Shown: positions 16,963 through 29,397 of the stretch, piece after piece | How positions within the stretch are numbered: the first letter of the stretch is position 1 | Layout: each line of letters begins with the position of its first letter | Origin: Pseudoalteromonas amylolytica | Lineage (GTDB): Bacteria; Pseudomonadota; Gammaproteobacteria; Enterobacterales; Alteromonadaceae | Reading direction: 5' to 3' | Assembly: GCF_001854605.1 (NCBI RefSeq) | Contig: NZ_MKJU01000003.1 | Location: 1-42,673, forward strand | DNA length: 42,673 nucleotides | Translations under genes and position numbers: made by a program | Notes under the pieces: model-generated | Databases searched by the model: none | Told to the model about the DNA's origin: nothing | What the model saw: only the letters and a program-made list of their open reading frames with translations

Positions 16963-19900
16963 TTATTCGTTTCCACCTAGTAAATCAGCGTTTAGTGCAT
17001 CAGTAAGTGCTTGAGTTGCTTCTTCAGCGCTTACCGTTTGCTCTTCAACAGCCATCTCAGCTTGCTTACGACGGTTGATGCGATCTTGGTGATACGCAAA
17101 ACCTGTACCCGCTGGGATCAGACGACCTACAATTACGTTTTCTTTCAGACCACGTAACTCATCGCTCTTACCATTTACAGCAGCTTCCGTAAGAACACGT
17201 GTTGTCTCTTGGAACGATGCAGCTGAAATGAACGACTCAGTCGCAAGTGAAGCTTTAGTAATACCCATCAGCTGAATTTCATACTTCGCTGGGATCTTAC
17301 CTTGCTTTTCAAGTTCACGGTTCGCGATGTTTACGCGCGCCACTTCTACTTGCTCACCAGCTAGGAACTCTGTGTCACCACCATCTAGGATGATACACTT
17401 ACGTAGCATCTGACGAATGATAGTTTCAATGTGCTTGTCGTTAATCTTTACACCCTGTAGACGATATACTTCTTGTACTTCGTTTACGATGTAGTTAGAT
17501 ACATCTGTCACACCACGTAGACGCAAGATGTCATGTGGAGACTCAGGACCATCGGCGATAACTTCACCTTTAGAAACCTGCTCACCTTCAAACACGTTAA
17601 GCTGACGCCATTTCGGGATCATCTCTTCGTATGCATCACCCTGCTCTGGTGTGATCACAAGACGCTTCTTACCTTTGGTCTCTTTACCGAAGCTGATAGT
17701 ACCTGTGATCTCAGCAAGAATTGCTGGATCTTTTGGCTTACGCGCTTCAAATAGGTCCGCTACGCGCGGTAGACCACCGGTGATGTCACGTGTCTTCGAG
17801 CCTTCTTGAGGAATACGTGCTAGTACCTTACCAGGTGCCGCCGTTGTACCGTCAGAAATTTCGATAGTGGTGAACGATGGTAAGCGAATTTCTTGTAAAC
17901 CGCGCTCTTCGTTTTCTACGATTAGCTTAGGTTCTTTCGCGTTAACCTTAGACAAGTCTTTAACAACCACACGGGTTAGACCTGTTAGTTCATCCGTCTG
18001 AGCTTCAGTGTTGCTATCATCGATGTCAGAGAAGCTGATCTTTGACTCATGCTCGATGATAATTGGGTGACTGTGTGGGTCCCAAGTTGCAACAATGTCA
18101 TTACCTTTAACTTCCGCACCATCTTGAACCGTTAATACCGCACCGTAAGGTACTTTATAACGCTCTTTCTCACGACCGTGCTCGTCAATGATAGTAATTT
18201 CTGTTGAACGTGAAGTAATAACGATCTTGCCATCTGTGTTCAATACGTATTTCGCATTGTGCAGTTTCAAGCTACCGTTAGTCTTAACCTGTACGCTGTT
18301 CTCAGCAGATGCTCTTGATGCCGCACCACCGATGTGGAACGTACGCATCGTAAGCTGTGTACCTGGCTCACCGATTGACTGTGCCGCGATAACACCTACA
18401 GATTCACCTGCATTGATCAAGTGACCACGTGCTAGGTCACGACCGTAACACTTAGCACATACGCCGAAGTCGTTATCACAGGTGATAACTGAACGTACGC
18501 GTACTTCGTCCACAGAGTGCTCTTCTAATAGGTCACACAGTTTTTCGTCAAGCATGATGTTACGCTCAACCAATACTTCATTAGTACCTGGCTTAACCAC
18601 ATCTTCTGCAACTACACGACCTAGTACACGCTCACGTAGTGGCTCAACAACGTCACCACCTTCAATCAGCGGCTTCATAGTTAGACCGTCTAATGTGCCA
18701 CAATCGTCATCATTAATAACTAAGTCTTGTGCCACGTCTACAAGACGACGTGTCAAGTAACCCGAGTTCGCTGTCTTAAGTGCCGTATCGGCAAGACCCT
18801 TACGCGCACCGTGGGTTGAGATAAAGTACTGTAGTACGTTTAGACCTTCACGGAAGTTCGCCGTGATTGGCGTCTCGATGATTGAACCATCTGGACGTGC
18901 CATTAGACCACGCATACCAGCTAGCTGACGGATCTGAGCGGCACTACCACGAGCACCTGAGTCGGCCATCATAAACACTGAGTTAAATGACGGTTGCTCT
19001 TCTTCTTCACCTTGCGCGTTGATAACAGTGTCTTTTGACAAGTTCGCCATCATCTCACGCGATAAGTTTTCGTTAACACGTGACCAGATATCGATAACTT
19101 TGTTGTATTTCTCACCCGCAGTTACAAGACCTGATTGGAACTGTTGGTTAATTTCATTTACTTCTGCTTCTGCATTTTCAATGATTTCGGCTTTGATTGG
19201 TGGGATAACCATATCATTAATACCGATAGAAACACCTGACTTCATCGCGTAGTGGAAACCGGTGTACATTACTTGGTCGGCAAATACCACAGTATCTTTC
19301 AGACCTAGACGACGGTAACACTCGTTTAGAAGACCAGAAATCTGCTTCTTACCTAGCGCTTTGTTAATAAGCTCAAACGGTAAGCCCTCTGGTAAAACAA
19401 GAGATAGAATCGCACGACCAACGGTTGTATCGATGATTTCTGTTACATCGGTACGTTCGCCAGTTACTTCGTCAATACGCGCTTCTGTAATACGTACTTT
19501 TACGCGAGCGTGAAGCTCTGCTGTGCCAGTACGGTATGCTTTTTCAGCTTCTTTTGGATCTTTAAATACAATACCTTCGCCTTTGGCGTTGATGCGATCA
19601 CGCGTCATGTAGTAAAGACCCAGTACAACGTCCTGTGAAGGTACGATGATTGGCTCACCGTTCGCTGGAGATAGGATGTTGTTAGTCGACATCATCAGCG
19701 CACGGGCTTCAAGCTGTGCTTCAATTGTTAACGGTACGTGTACCGCCATTTGGTCACCGTCGAAGTCAGCGTTATACGCCGCACACACTAGTGGGTGTAG
19801 GTGAATCGCTTTACCTTCGATAAGTACCGGTTCAAATGCTTGGATACCAAGACGGTGAAGTGTCGGTGCACGGTTCAGAAGAACTGGGTGCTCACGAATT

Positions 19901-21144
19901 ACTTCATCTAGTACGTCCCAAACCTCTGGTACTTCACGCTCAACCATCTTCTTCGCAGCTTTGATGGTTGTCGCCATACCACGGCGCTCTAGCTTACCGT
20001 AGATAAATGGCTTGAATAGCTCAAGTGCCATCTTCTTAGGAAGACCACACTGGTGAAGCTTAAGTGTAGGACCAACAGTGATTACAGAACGGCCTGAGTA
20101 GTCAACACGCTTACCAAGAAGGTTTTGACGGAAACGACCTTGCTTACCTTTGATCATGTCTGCAAGCGACTTAAGTGGACGCTTGTTAGAACCTGTGATC
20201 GCACGGCCACGACGACCGTTATCAAGTAGCGCATCTACCGCTTCTTGTAACATACGTTTTTCGTTACGTACGATGATGTCTGGTGCAGCTAAATCTAAAA
20301 GACGCTTCAAACGGTTGTTACGGTTGATAACACGACGATATAGGTCGTTCAAATCAGATGTCGCAAAACGACCGCCATCTAGTGGTACTAGAGGACGTAA
20401 ATCTGGTGGAAGAACCGGAAGCACACTCATGATCATCCACTCAGGGTTATTACCTGATTGGTGGAATGATTCCATAAGCTTAAGACGCTTAGTGATTTTT
20501 TTACGCTTAGTCTCAGAGTTGATTGTTGGTAACTCTTCACGCATTTCTGCGATTAATTGACCAAGGTCTAGTTCGCGTAGCAAATCAAGTACAGCTTCTG
20601 CACCCATTTTCGCTTCGAATTCATCACCGTGCTCTTCAAGTGCATCTAGGTACTCTTCTTCACCTAATAACTGGCCACGCTCAAGCGTCGTCATACCAGG
20701 CTCAGTTACCACGAATGATTCAAAGTAAAGTACACGTTCAATATCACGCAATGTCATATCAAGCATTAAGCCGATACGCGACGGTAATGATTTTAAGAAC
20801 CAGATATGCGCCACTGGGCTTGCAAGTTCAATGTGACCCATACGGTCACGACGCACTTTAGTTAACGTTACTTCAACGCCACATTTTTCACAGATCACAC
20901 CACGGTGTTTTAAGCGCTTATATTTACCACATAAACACTCATAATCTTTCACTGGGCCGAAAATACGGGCACAGAATAAGCCGTCACGCTCAGGCTTGAA
21001 AGTACGGTAGTTGATTGTCTCAGGTTTCTTTACCTCACCGTAAGACCATGAACGCACCATGTCTGGTGAAGCAAGACCAATGCGAATTGCATCAAATTCT
21101 TCGGTCTTATTTTGTTGCTTCAGAAACTTAAGTAAGTCTTTCAC
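16963..21144 (-). CDS. rpoC: RNA polymerase beta' subunit
   Basis: Catalytic subunit of RNA polymerase. I place the start at GTG 21142-21144, giving [18 protein letters not shown] and 1393 residues, because AGGAG lies 7 nt upstream and this is where E. coli RpoC begins. The frame is open 12 codons further upstream. Visible motifs are the zinc-binding [20 protein letters not shown] near residue 70, the catalytic [12 protein letters not shown] near 460, the bridge-helix and trigger-loop region, and a second zinc cluster ([15 protein letters not shown]). Full length, no interruption. Confidence 0.99.
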   Translation of the reverse strand: MKDLLKFLKQQNKTEEFDAIRIGLASPDMVRSWSYGEVKKPETINYRTFKPERDGLFCARIFGPVKDYECLCGKYKRLKHRGVICEKCGVEVTLTKVRRDRMGHIELASPVAHIWFLKSLPSRIGLMLDMTLRDIERVLYFESFVVTEPGMTTLERGQLLGEEEYLDALEEHGDEFEAKMGAEAVLDLLRELDLGQLIAEMREELPTINSETKRKKITKRLKLMESFHQSGNNPEWMIMSVLPVLPPDLRPLVPLDGGRFATSDLNDLYRRVINRNNRLKRLLDLAAPDIIVRNEKRMLQEAVDALLDNGRRGRAITGSNKRPLKSLADMIKGKQGRFRQNLLGKRVDYSGRSVITVGPTLKLHQCGLPKKMALELFKPFIYGKLERRGMATTIKAAKKMVEREVPEVWDVLDEVIREHPVLLNRAPTLHRLGIQAFEPVLIEGKAIHLHPLVCAAYNADFDGDQMAVHVPLTIEAQLEARALMMSTNNILSPANGEPIIVPSQDVVLGLYYMTRDRINAKGEGIVFKDPKEAEKAYRTGTAELHARVKVRITEARIDEVTGERTDVTEIIDTTVGRAILSLVLPEGLPFELINKALGKKQISGLLNECYRRLGLKDTVVFADQVMYTGFHYAMKSGVSIGINDMVIPPIKAEIIENAEAEVNEINQQFQSGLVTAGEKYNKVIDIWSRVNENLSREMMANLSKDTVINAQGEEEEQPSFNSVFMMADSGARGSAAQIRQLAGMRGLMARPDGSIIETPITANFREGLNVLQYFISTHGARKGLADTALKTANSGYLTRRLVDVAQDLVINDDDCGTLDGLTMKPLIEGGDVVEPLRERVLGRVVAEDVVKPGTNEVLVERNIMLDEKLCDLLEEHSVDEVRVRSVITCDNDFGVCAKCYGRDLARGHLINAGESVGVIAAQSIGEPGTQLTMRTFHIGGAASRASAENSVQVKTNGSLKLHNAKYVLNTDGKIVITSRSTEITIIDEHGREKERYKVPYGAVLTVQDGAEVKGNDIVATWDPHSHPIIIEHESKISFSDIDDSNTEAQTDELTGLTRVVVKDLSKVNAKEPKLIVENEERGLQEIRLPSFTTIEISDGTTAAPGKVLARIPQEGSKTRDITGGLPRVADLFEARKPKDPAILAEITGTISFGKETKGKKRLVITPEQGDAYEEMIPKWRQLNVFEGEQVSKGEVIADGPESPHDILRLRGVTDVSNYIVNEVQEVYRLQGVKINDKHIETIIRQMLRKCIILDGGDTEFLAGEQVEVARVNIANRELEKQGKIPAKYEIQLMGITKASLATESFISAASFQETTRVLTEAAVNGKSDELRGLKENVIVGRLIPAGTGFAYHQDRINRRKQAEMAVEEQTVSAEEATQALTDALNADLLGGNE

Positions 21145-21260
21145 CTTAGCTCTCCTGTCGGAGGTTAATCTTGAGGGCAAGCAAAGCTCACCCCTTCATT
21201 CTTTCAGTCCGGCTACCCACTGGGAGGGTAACTGCCGCAGCTCAGGCTGCGGCGGTCGGA

Positions 21261-24200
21261 TTAATTTTCTTCCAACTCGATGTTGATACCCAGTGAGCGG
21301 ATCTCTTTGAGCAGTACGTTGAATGACTCAGGCATACCCGGTTCCATCTTGTGGTTACCGTCAACGATGTTCTTATACATCTTAGTACGACCATTTACGT
21401 CATCCGACTTAACTGTCAACATTTCCTGTAGTGTATAGGCAGCACCGTATGCTTCTAATGCCCATACCTCCATCTCACCGAAACGCTGTCCACCGAACTG
21501 TGCTTTACCACCCAGCGGCTGCTGAGTAACTAAGCTGTAAGAACCTGTTGAACGCGCGTGCATCTTGTCATCAACCAAGTGGTTAAGTTTCAACATGTAC
21601 ATGTAACCAACAGTTACTTGACGTTCAAACGCATCACCAGTACGGCCATCGTAAAGTGTTACCTGACCGCTTGATGGATAACCACCTAGCTCAAGTAGCT
21701 CTTTGATTTCGCTTTCTTTAGCGCCGTCAAATGCTGGCGTTGCAATTGGTAAACCGCCTTTTAGGTTTTCAGCTAAGCGACGAACTTCATCATCAGAGAA
21801 GCTATCAATATCAACTTTCTGACGACAGTCACCCACTTCATACGCCTTCTTAATGAAGTCACGTAATTCAGCAAGTTCACGCTGTTCTTTCATCATCTCT
21901 TCGATGCGCTCACCGATACCGCGTGCCGCTAGACCCATGTGAGTTTCAAGGATCTGACCGATGTTCATACGCGATGGTACACCTAGTGGGTTCAATACGA
22001 TGTCTACGGTACGACCTTTTTCATCGTATGGCATGTCTTCAACTGGCACGATTGTAGAGATTACACCCTTGTTACCGTGACGACCCGCCATCTTATCACC
22101 AGGCTGGATACGACGTTTAACCGCTAGGTAAACTTTAACGATCTTCAATACACCCGGTGCTAAGTCATCACCTTGAGTGATCTTGCGACGTTTGTTTTCG
22201 AACTTCTTATCGTATTCAGCTTTAAGCTCATCGTACTGTGCAGCTAATTGCTCAAGCTCTGATTGCTGCTGTTCATCTGCAAGACTTTGCGTAAGCAACT
22301 TGTCAGCTGAAAGGCCATCGATACGGCTTTCATCGAAACCAGCTTTAACAAGTAGATTACGTGCACGAGTTAACACACCACCTTCAAGGATCTTGAACTC
22401 TTCGTTGAAGTCTTTCTTCGCTTCACGAAGCTGCATGTCTTCAACTTCAAGGGCACGTTTATCTTTTTCAACACCGTCACGGGTGAATACTTGTACGTCG
22501 ATAACCGTACCAGTTACAGAGTTTGGAACACGTAGTGAGCTGTCTTTAACATCTGACGCTTTTTCACCAAAGATAGCACGTAGTAGCTTCTCTTCAGGAG
22601 TCAGTTGCGTTTCACCTTTAGGCGTTACTTTACCGACTAGGATATCGCCGCCTTTTACTTCAGCACCGATATAAACAACACCTGATTCATCAAGCTTGCC
22701 AAGCGCAGATTCACCCACATTTGGAATATCCGCAGTGATCTCTTCTGGACCTAACTTAGTATCACGCGCAATACACTGTAGCTCTTGAATATGGATAGTC
22801 GTTAGACGATCTTCTTCAACTACGCGCTCAGATAGCAAGATCGAGTCTTCGAAGTTGTAACCATTCCAAGGCATGAATGCCACACGTAAGTTTTGACCCA
22901 GTGCTAAGTCACCTAAATCTGTAGATGGACCATCAGCAAGTACATCACCACGTACTACCGGCTCACCAACCATACAAGTTGGCTTTTGGTTGATACAGGT
23001 GTTTTGGTTTGAACGTGTGTACTTAGTTAGGTTGTAAATGTCGATACCCGCTTCACCTGGAATACGCTCGTCTTCATTTACGTTAACTACGATACGGCTT
23101 GCATCGGCATACTTAACCACACCGCCACGTTTAGCAACGATGGTTACACCTGAGTCTTTTGCAAGCGTCAGCTCAATACCAGTGCCTACTAGCGGCTTAT
23201 CTGCTTTCAACGTCGGAACTGCCTGACGTTGCATGTTCGATCCCATCAATGCACGGTTCGCATCATCGTGCTCAAGGAATGGGATAAGCGCCGCTGCCAC
23301 AGAGATAACCTGCTGTGGAGATACGTCCATATATTGAATGTCAGAACGACCCATGAATGTCGATTCACCTTTGTGACGACATGGGATCTGCTCATCAATA
23401 AATTCATTGTTTTCGTCTAAGTTTGAGTTTGCCTGTGCAATTACAAACTGACCTTCTTCGATAGCTGATAGGTAATCAACTTCGTCTGTTACTACACCGT
23501 CCGCAACTTTACGGTATGGCGTCTCTAAGAAACCATAGTCGTTAGTACGCGCATACGTAGATAATGAGTTGATCAGACCGATGTTTGGACCTTCAGGCGT
23601 TTCGATTGGACATACGCGACCATAGTGCGTTACGTGTACGTCACGTACTTCGAAGCCTGCACGCTCACGTGTCAAACCACCCGGACCTAACGCAGAAATA
23701 CGACGTTTGTGCGTTACTTCAGATAGCGGGTTGTTTTGGTCCATGAACTGAGACAGCTGTGAAGAGCCAAAGAACTCTTTTACTGCCGCTGAAATAGGCT
23801 TAGCGTTGATTAAATCTTGCGGCATTACTGCATCAAGATCACCAAGGCTTAGGCGTTCACGTACTGCACGTTCAACACGTACTAAACCAACACGGAACTG
23901 GTTTTCTGCCATTTCACCAACAGAACGAATACGACGGTTACCTAAGTGGTCGATATCGTCAACTTCGCCTTTACCGTTACGGATGTCGATCAATACGCGC
24001 ATAACCGAAACGATGTCTTCTTTGCTTAATGTGCCTGGGCCTGTATCCGTGTCATAACCTACACGGCTGTTGAACTTCATACGACCAACAGTTGACAAGT
24101 CATAACGCTCTTCAGAGAAGAACAAGTTGTCAAATAGCGCTTCTGCCGCTTCTTTTGTTGGTGGCTCACCTGGGCGCATCATACGGTAGATTTCTACCAA

Positions 24201-25286
24201 TGCTTCTAAACGGTTGCTTGTCGAGTCGATACGGACTGTATCTGACATGTAAGCACCACTATCAACGTCGTTGATATAAAGTGTTGCGATGCGAGTGTGG
24301 CCAGCTTTTACCAGCTCAGCCATTAGCTCAAGCGATAACTCATCGTTAGCAGTGGCAATCACTTCGCCAGTTGACTCGTCGATGTAGTCCTTCGCAACAA
24401 CACGACCAATGATATATTCGTGCGGTACTTCTAATTGACTAATTTCTTTCTTTTCTAGTGTTTTGATGTGGCGCGCGGTAATACGACGACCAGATTCAAT
24501 CACTACTTCGCCGTCAGCATCTTTAATATCAAATGCAGCTGTTTCACCGCGTAGACGTGATGGTACAAGCTCCATTAACACTTTACCGTTAGCGACTTCG
24601 AACGTTGTTGTTTCGAAGAACAAGCCTAAGATCTCTTCTGTAGAGAACTCAAGTGCACGTAAAATGATTGATGCAGGTAGTTTACGACGGCGGTCAATAC
24701 GAACGTAAAGATTATCTTTTACGTCGAATTCAAAATCTAACCATGAACCACGGTAAGGAATAACGCGAGCGTTATACAGCACTTTACCAGACGAGTGCGA
24801 CTTACCACGGTCGTTATCAAAGAATACACCTGGTGAACGGTGTAGCTGAGAAACGATAACACGCTCTGTTCCATTGATAACAAAAGTACCGGTGTCAGTC
24901 ATGAGCGGAATTTCGCCCATGTATACTTCTTGCTCTTTAATGTCTTTAACTGTGCCTGGTGCATCTTTATCCATTAACACAAGACGTAATTTAACGCGAA
25001 GTGGAGCAGAATAAGTCACACCGCGAATTTGACATTCTTTTACATCGAATACTGGCTCACCAATACGATAACTTACGTATTGTAGCTCAGAATTTCCCGA
25101 GTAGCTTTTGATCGGAAACACAGAACGGAAAGCAGCTTCCAAACCGTGGTCGCCATCAGCGTCCGGATTCAAGAATTTTTTGAACGATTCCAACTGCGTC
25201 GACAGTAAGAAAGGTATGTCCAAAACTTGTGGACGTTTACCAAAATCCTTACGGATACGTTTCTTTTCAGAATAAGAGTAAGCCAT
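21261..25286 (-). CDS. rpoB: RNA polymerase beta subunit
   Basis: Core RNA polymerase subunit. The start is placed at ATG 25284-25286 ([19 protein letters not shown]), giving 1341 residues, the length of E. coli RpoB. The open frame continues 28 codons upstream without family similarity. The rifampicin region reads [34 protein letters not shown] in outline, with the usual susceptible-type residues. It follows rplL across a spacer with two strong hairpins and precedes rpoC by 116 bp. Confidence 0.99.
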   Translation of the reverse strand: MAYSYSEKKRIRKDFGKRPQVLDIPFLLSTQLESFKKFLNPDADGDHGLEAAFRSVFPIKSYSGNSELQYVSYRIGEPVFDVKECQIRGVTYSAPLRVKLRLVLMDKDAPGTVKDIKEQEVYMGEIPLMTDTGTFVINGTERVIVSQLHRSPGVFFDNDRGKSHSSGKVLYNARVIPYRGSWLDFEFDVKDNLYVRIDRRRKLPASIILRALEFSTEEILGLFFETTTFEVANGKVLMELVPSRLRGETAAFDIKDADGEVVIESGRRITARHIKTLEKKEISQLEVPHEYIIGRVVAKDYIDESTGEVIATANDELSLELMAELVKAGHTRIATLYINDVDSGAYMSDTVRIDSTSNRLEALVEIYRMMRPGEPPTKEAAEALFDNLFFSEERYDLSTVGRMKFNSRVGYDTDTGPGTLSKEDIVSVMRVLIDIRNGKGEVDDIDHLGNRRIRSVGEMAENQFRVGLVRVERAVRERLSLGDLDAVMPQDLINAKPISAAVKEFFGSSQLSQFMDQNNPLSEVTHKRRISALGPGGLTRERAGFEVRDVHVTHYGRVCPIETPEGPNIGLINSLSTYARTNDYGFLETPYRKVADGVVTDEVDYLSAIEEGQFVIAQANSNLDENNEFIDEQIPCRHKGESTFMGRSDIQYMDVSPQQVISVAAALIPFLEHDDANRALMGSNMQRQAVPTLKADKPLVGTGIELTLAKDSGVTIVAKRGGVVKYADASRIVVNVNEDERIPGEAGIDIYNLTKYTRSNQNTCINQKPTCMVGEPVVRGDVLADGPSTDLGDLALGQNLRVAFMPWNGYNFEDSILLSERVVEEDRLTTIHIQELQCIARDTKLGPEEITADIPNVGESALGKLDESGVVYIGAEVKGGDILVGKVTPKGETQLTPEEKLLRAIFGEKASDVKDSSLRVPNSVTGTVIDVQVFTRDGVEKDKRALEVEDMQLREAKKDFNEEFKILEGGVLTRARNLLVKAGFDESRIDGLSADKLLTQSLADEQQQSELEQLAAQYDELKAEYDKKFENKRRKITQGDDLAPGVLKIVKVYLAVKRRIQPGDKMAGRHGNKGVISTIVPVEDMPYDEKGRTVDIVLNPLGVPSRMNIGQILETHMGLAARGIGERIEEMMKEQRELAELRDFIKKAYEVGDCRQKVDIDSFSDDEVRRLAENLKGGLPIATPAFDGAKESEIKELLELGGYPSSGQVTLYDGRTGDAFERQVTVGYMYMLKLNHLVDDKMHARSTGSYSLVTQQPLGGKAQFGGQRFGEMEVWALEAYGAAYTLQEMLTVKSDDVNGRTKMYKNIVDGNHKMEPGMPESFNVLLKEIRSLGINIELEEN

Positions 25287-25449
25287 GGGGTTCCTCAGCT
25301 TGCTGATCTTTGACCCAACCTGTTCTTGTAAGAACAGACTTAACTGGCATTCAAGCCATGATAACAACATCTAATTGTTGTACTAAATGCCATTGCTATT
25401 ATCAAAAACATGTAAGTTATTGAAAATACCATTGAAATTTAGAATTTTA

Positions 25450-25514
25450 TTGCGCGATAGAAAGCCTTCTCGCTATAGCGCAAAAGGGCCGGTGATTAAA
25501 TAATCACCAGCCCT
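25450..25514 (-). promoter_or_regulatory. rplL-rpoB attenuator and processing hairpins
   Basis: Two adjacent hairpins lie in the 267-bp spacer. The first transcribed pairs AGGGC-CGGTGATTA with TAATCACC-AGCCCT (25485-25514) and is followed by TTTT on the minus strand. The second pairs TTGCGCGATAG with CTATAGCGCAA (25450-25483), with one mismatch. In E. coli the same spacer holds a partial terminator and an RNase III site that lower rpoBC relative to ribosomal protein genes; the same role is inferred here. Confidence 0.75.
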
Positions 25515-25553
25515 TGCCTGATTTCTCAGGCAGCGAACCTAGCGTAAGCTAGA

Positions 25554-25916
25554 TTACTTGATCTCAACTTCAGCACCAGCTTCTTCAAGATCTTTCTTAA
25601 GTGCTTCAGCTTCTTCCTTAGATACACCTTCTTTGATAGGTGCAGGAGCAGACTCTACTAGAGCCTTAGCTTCTTTAAGGCCTAGACCTGTAGCGCCACG
25701 TACCGCTTTGATTGCAGCAACTTTGTTACCGCCAGCAGCAGCTAGGATTACGTCGAACTCAGTCTTTTCTTCAGCAGCTTCAGCAGGACCCGCAGCAACA
25801 ACAGCAGCAGCTGCAGTTACACCGAATTTTTCTTCCATTGCTTCTACTAGTTCAACAACTTCCATTACTGACATTTCAGCAATAGCGTCAAGGATTTGGT
25901 CTTTAGTTACAGACAT
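25554..25916 (-). CDS. rplL: 50S ribosomal protein L7/L12
   Basis: Stalk protein that recruits translation factors. The 120-residue acidic, alanine-rich product begins [29 protein letters not shown] in outline, with the hinge at about 35-52 and the C-terminal domain ([21 protein letters not shown]). Standard length. It lies about 70 bp after rplJ. Confidence 0.99.
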   Translation of the reverse strand: MSVTKDQILDAIAEMSVMEVVELVEAMEEKFGVTAAAAVVAAGPAEAAEEKTEFDVILAAAGGNKVAAIKAVRGATGLGLKEAKALVESAPAPIKEGVSKEEAEALKKDLEEAGAEVEIK

Positions 25917-25987
25917 TGCAAATTTCCTAATTATTTACGAACCCATGTGGTTCAAAAAAATTTATTAAAGAAAGGAGCGGGCTTAAA

Positions 25988-26482
25988 TTAAGCAGCTTGC
26001 TCAGCTTTCTGTACACGTACTGCTTCAATTGTTTTACACAATTTGCCAGCAGACGCTTCTTTCATAGCGCTCATTAAGCGTGCAACAGCTTCGTCGTAAG
26101 TAGGTAGCTTAGCAAGCATATCTACGTCTACAACTTTACCTTCGAATGCAGCAGTTTTAAGCTCGAATGCTTCGTTCTTTTTCGCGAAATCTGAGAAGAT
26201 ACGCGCAGCAGCACCAGGGTGCTCTGAAGAGAAAGCGATAAGGCTTGGACCAACTAATGATTCGTTAAGGCATTCGTAATCAGTGCCTTCAACAGCACGT
26301 TTAGCTAGCGTGTTACGAACAACTTTCATCCATACACCAGCTTCACGAGCTTCTTTACGAAGAGCAGTGATTGCACCTACTGTTACACCACGAGAATCAG
26401 CAATAACTGCTGAAAGAGCACCTTTGGCAGCTTCGTTGACTTCAGCAACAATTGCTTTTTTGTCTTGAAGATTTAAAGCCAT
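25988..26482 (-). CDS. rplJ: 50S ribosomal protein L10
   Basis: Stalk base protein that binds L7/L12 dimers. The start is ATG 26480-26482 ([15 protein letters not shown]), 164 residues, with AGGAG upstream. The frame is open 10 codons earlier, but that would extend into the leader. L10 is expected to bind its own leader RNA, described separately, to repress rplJL. Confidence 0.98.
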   Translation of the reverse strand: MALNLQDKKAIVAEVNEAAKGALSAVIADSRGVTVGAITALRKEAREAGVWMKVVRNTLAKRAVEGTDYECLNESLVGPSLIAFSSEHPGAAARIFSDFAKKNEAFELKTAAFEGKVVDVDMLAKLPTYDEAVARLMSAMKEASAGKLCKTIEAVRVQKAEQAA

Positions 26483-26594
26483 GGGTGTTACTCCTGGTTT
26501 ATAGAAAAACAAAGATTTGTTTTTCAGTTCTACTCTACCCTGCTAAAAATTTAGCAGAGATGCTTTTTACGGCGAGAGCCAGAAGATTAGGAAA

Positions 26595-26670
26595 AATCTA
26601 GCTGGGATTCACACCGTCTACGTAGGACGATTAAGGCCAAGGCCCCCTACGGTCTTGGACGGAAGCGCAA
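26595..26670 (-). ncRNA. Ribosomal protein L10 leader
   Basis: On the minus strand, CCGTCCAAGACCGTAGG and CCTACGTAGACGGTG are arranged so that CCGTC pairs with GACGG and CGTAGG with CCTACG. The unpaired AAGAC and GTA between the stems are typical of the kink-turn L10 leader. It sits in the 305-bp rplA-rplJ gap, about 115-190 nt upstream of rplJ, as in other gammaproteobacteria. The rest of the gap holds only smaller A/T-rich hairpins. Confidence 0.8.
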
Positions 26671-26817
26671 TTTATCGCGTTACTAAAAAGTGTTGCGAAA
26701 TTATGCGCTTCAACCCGAATTCTTTGTTTGTTGAATATATTCAAATGAATTTATCAACAAAATGGCGCAAGATTATAGTTCAAAAATTACGCCATGTAAA
26801 TGCTAAACTCTAATAAA

Positions 26818-27519
26818 TTATACTTGCGTATTTAGAGTAGCTTGGTCAACAGCAACACCTGCGCCCATAGTTGTTGAGATGCTTACTTTCTTCAAGTAAG
26901 TACCTTTTGCTTGAGAAGGCTTAGCTTTCTTAAGCGCAACAAGTAGAGATTCAAGGTTTTGTTGTAACTGTTCAGCAGAGAAATCCACTTTACCGATAGT
27001 AGTGTGGATAATACCGTTTTTATCGTTACGGTAGCGAACCTGACCAGCTTTAGCATTTTTAACTGCTTCTGCAACGTTAGGTGTTACAGTACCAGTTTTA
27101 GGGTTTGGCATTAAACCACGTGGACCTAGGATTTGACCTAGTTGACCTACAACGCGCATTGCATCTGGAGAAGCAACAACAACGTCAAAGTTCATTTCGC
27201 CTTTTTTAACTAGTTCAGCAAGGTCTTCCATACCAACTAAATCAGCACCAGCTTCTTTAGCAGCATCAGCGTTAGCGCCTTGAGTGAACACAGCTACGCG
27301 AACGTCACGACCAGTACCGTGTGGTAGTACAGTTGCACCACGTACGTTTTGGTCTGATTTACGTGCATCGATACCAAGGTTAACAGCAACGTCAACACTT
27401 TCAACGAATTTAGCTGTTGCTAATTCTTTAAGTAATGCAACTGCTTCATTGATTTCGTAATCTTTAGTAGCATCCACTTTTTCGCGGATAGTACGCATAC
27501 GTTTAGTAAGTTTAGCCAT
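26818..27519 (-). CDS. rplA: 50S ribosomal protein L1
   Basis: L1-stalk protein that helps release deacylated tRNA. The 233-residue product starts [16 protein letters not shown] and contains the conserved [12 protein letters not shown] and [17 protein letters not shown] segments. It lies 5 bp after rplK. In E. coli it represses the rplKA mRNA. Confidence 0.99.
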   Translation of the reverse strand: MAKLTKRMRTIREKVDATKDYEINEAVALLKELATAKFVESVDVAVNLGIDARKSDQNVRGATVLPHGTGRDVRVAVFTQGANADAAKEAGADLVGMEDLAELVKKGEMNFDVVVASPDAMRVVGQLGQILGPRGLMPNPKTGTVTPNVAEAVKNAKAGQVRYRNDKNGIIHTTIGKVDFSAEQLQQNLESLLVALKKAKPSQAKGTYLKKVSISTTMGAGVAVDQATLNTQV

Positions 27520-27524
27520 TTCTA

Positions 27525-27953
27525 TTAACCCTCTACGTTCAAGCCCATTGCACGTGCAGAACCTGCAATCGTGCGAACCGCAGCTTCCATGTCAGCTGCT
27601 GTTAAATCTGGACGTTTAGTCTCAACGATCTCTTCAAGTTGAGCACGTGTAACAGTACCCACTTTCTCAGTGTTAGGACGACCAGAACCAGACTTGATGC
27701 CTGCAGCCTTCTTAAGAAGGTAAGATGCAGGTGGAGTCTTCATATCGAACGTGAAAGAACGATCGTTATATACAGAAATTACTACAGGAACCGGTGCGCC
27801 TTTCTCAATAGACTCTGTACGTGCGTTGAACGCTTTACAGAATTCCATGATGTTTACACCGTGTTGACCTAGTGCAGGACCTACTGGAGGACTTGGATTA
27901 GCCATACCAGCAGCAACTTGTAGCTTGATTAGAGCTTCAACTTTTTTAGCCAT
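27525..27953 (-). CDS. rplK: 50S ribosomal protein L11
   Basis: Protein of the GTPase-associated centre, also needed for RelA activation. The 142-residue product starts [30 protein letters not shown] in outline and ends [10 protein letters not shown]. First gene of rplKAJL-rpoBC, with a TGAGGT ribosome site before the ATG. Confidence 0.99.
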   Translation of the reverse strand: MAKKVEALIKLQVAAGMANPSPPVGPALGQHGVNIMEFCKAFNARTESIEKGAPVPVVISVYNDRSFTFDMKTPPASYLLKKAAGIKSGSGRPNTEKVGTVTRAQLEEIVETKRPDLTAADMEAAVRTIAGSARAMGLNVEG

Positions 27954-28060
27954 GATAATACCTCATTAGGTGGGTCTTAGCCTTGTGCGCGCGAGGACGC
28001 GTACTCAAACGGCTTCCCAATTAAAAAAAACTTTTTGATATTATTAAGATTTAGTGTCTT
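27954..28060 (-). promoter_or_regulatory. rplK leader region, probable promoter and L1 site
   Basis: After the nusG terminator the minus strand reads TTGTAT, 17 bp, then TAATAA, a weak candidate promoter. It continues into a leader with GGGAAGCC and a GACCCACCTAATGAGGT segment just before the start codon. In E. coli L1 represses rplKA by binding the leader; position supports the same here. The exact site is not resolved. Confidence 0.4.
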
Positions 28061-28067
28061 AACATAC

Positions 28068-28106
28068 AAAAAGGCCGCTGATTATAAGTTAACCAGCGAC
28101 CTTTTT
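28068..28106 (-). terminator. Terminator of the secE-nusG transcript
   Basis: AAAAAGG-C-CGCTG pairs with CAGCG-A-CCTTTTT (one mismatch) across a 13-nt loop, and the minus strand ends in a T-run. It lies about 20 bp after the nusG stop and separates secE-nusG from rplK. Confidence 0.85.
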
Positions 28107-28127
28107 CAATAGCCAGCGAAGGAAAGA

Positions 28128-28685
28128 TTATTTATCTTTTTCCACTTGGCCGAATTCTAGATCAACAGGTGTTGAACGACCGAAGATAAGTACAGATACT
28201 TTCAGACGACTCTTCTCGTAATCAACCTCTTCCACCACACCGTTAAAGTCTGCAAATGGACCATCGGTAACACGAACCACTTCACCTGGCTCAAACAATG
28301 TTGCAGGTTTCGGTGCCTCAGCATTTTCTTGCAGACGATTTAGAATACGGTCTGCTTCTTTTTTGCTGATAGGTGCCGGTCTATCTGACGTACCACCAAC
28401 AAAGCCCATTACACGTGGCGTACTGTTGACTAAGTGCCACGACGCATCGTTCATAACCATTTCAACAAGCACATAACCTGGGAAGAATTTACGCTCAGAC
28501 TTACGCTTTTGGCCTGCACGCATTTCAACAACTTCTTCTGTCGGTACTAGCACTTCGCCAAAATACTCTTCCAAACCTTCAATTTTAATATGCTCAATGA
28601 TGGTTTGTGCTACGCGCTTTTCAAAACCTGAAAACGCCTGAATTACGTACCAACGTAATTTCTTTTCTTTGTTCTCATCCGACAT
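28128..28685 (-). CDS. nusG: Transcription termination/antitermination factor NusG
   Basis: RNA polymerase-associated elongation factor that couples to Rho and to ribosomal S10. The 185-residue product has the NGN domain ([31 protein letters not shown]) and a C-terminal KOW domain ([25 protein letters not shown] in outline). It starts 4 bp after the secE stop. Confidence 0.99.
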   Translation of the reverse strand: MSDENKEKKLRWYVIQAFSGFEKRVAQTIIEHIKIEGLEEYFGEVLVPTEEVVEMRAGQKRKSERKFFPGYVLVEMVMNDASWHLVNSTPRVMGFVGGTSDRPAPISKKEADRILNRLQENAEAPKPATLFEPGEVVRVTDGPFADFNGVVEEVDYEKSRLKVSVLIFGRSTPVDLEFGQVEKDK

Positions 28686-28689
28686 GGGA

Positions 28690-29067
28690 TCAGATCTCCA
28701 ATCCAGTTAAAAAGCCAACAACTCGGAATAAAATGCCGTCCAATCCCCAAAGGATCAACGCCATTACTACTGTCGCAGCCATTACGATAAATGTAGTATG
28801 AGTCGTTTCTTGACGCGTAGGCCAAACAACTTTACGTACTTCAATGCGAGACTCTTTTGCAAAAGCAATAAAAGTACGCCCTTTCTCAGTAGTAACTGCA
28901 ACACCCAAACCTGCAGCTACCGCCGCAACCACACCTACCGCACGTACCAATACAGACATATCTGCATAAAGATAGTTGCCAACTACCGCACCCATTAGTA
29001 GCGTGATTGCAATTAGCCATTTTACCATGTCCATCGAGCTTGACGGGTTTTCAACATTAGTGCTCAT
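28690..29067 (-). CDS. secE: Preprotein translocase subunit SecE
   Basis: Essential inner-membrane subunit of SecYEG. I place the start at ATG 29065-29067 ([17 protein letters not shown]), 125 residues, close to E. coli SecE; the frame opens at an upstream GTG but without a ribosome site. Three membrane segments (about 15-34, 38-60, 93-118) and the conserved amphipathic segment [16 protein letters not shown] are present. It lies between tRNA-Trp and nusG. Confidence 0.97.
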   Translation of the reverse strand: MSTNVENPSSSMDMVKWLIAITLLMGAVVGNYLYADMSVLVRAVGVVAAVAAGLGVAVTTEKGRTFIAFAKESRIEVRKVVWPTRQETTHTTFIVMAATVVMALILWGLDGILFRVVGFLTGLEI

Positions 29068-29197
29068 AATCAATTTTACCTTAAATACAGACACAACAAC
29101 CCTGCATATAACAGGGTAAATCCATTAAATCCAAATGTACAAATAAGCGCTCATGACTGAAAACACATTATTTTAGATTTGGACTCATGTTATGAAT

Positions 29198-29274
29198 TGG
29201 CAGGGGCGGCAGGACTCGAACCCGCAACCATCGGTTTTGGAGACCGCTGTTCTACCAATTGGAACTACGCCCCT
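29198..29274 (-). tRNA. tRNA-Trp (anticodon CCA)
   Basis: The minus strand folds as AGGGGCG/CGCCCCT acceptor, GTTC/GAAC D-arm, CTCCAAA anticodon loop with CCA, and GCGGG/CCTGC T-arm with TTCGAGT. The 3' CCA is encoded (29198-29200). Length 77 nt. Its place upstream of secE matches the usual gammaproteobacterial order, although the usual upstream tuf gene is 12 kb away here. Confidence 0.96.
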
Positions 29275-29289
29275 GCAAAGTGGATGCCC

Positions 29290-29317
29290 ATTATACTTAC
29301 GAACAATTTGAAAACAA
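29290..29317 (-). promoter_or_regulatory. Promoter of tRNA-Trp (and probably secE-nusG)
   Basis: A perfect TATAAT (29290-29295) lies 16 bp from TTGTTT (29312-29317) on the minus strand. The next bases are GGGC, a GC-rich discriminator as in stringently controlled stable-RNA promoters. Transcription would start about 8 nt before the mature tRNA. Confidence 0.75.
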
Positions 29318-29397
29318 GAGTAAAAGATGTGCAAACACAAATATTCCATTCAACCACGGTTCATACAACTGTTTAGATGGGTTTGCCAGTGACAAAA

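Noticed and set aside
16782..16976. 64-codon minus-strand open frame downstream of rpoC
   Set aside because: It overlaps the rpoC stop and passes through the rpoC terminator hairpin.
20150..20861. Plus-strand open frames of 112 and 136 codons opposite rpoC
   Set aside because: Antisense to a highly conserved part of rpoC with serine/arginine-rich low-complexity translations.
22177..22674. 165-codon plus-strand open frame opposite rpoB
   Set aside because: Serine-rich reverse image of rpoB codon usage, no ribosome site or family features.
23728..23860. Rifampicin-resistance change in rpoB
   Set aside because: The resistance region reads as the usual susceptible-type sequence.
25558..25968. 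136-codon plus-strand open frame opposite rplL
   Set aside because: Mirror of the alanine-rich rplL sequence and cannot coexist with its constraints.
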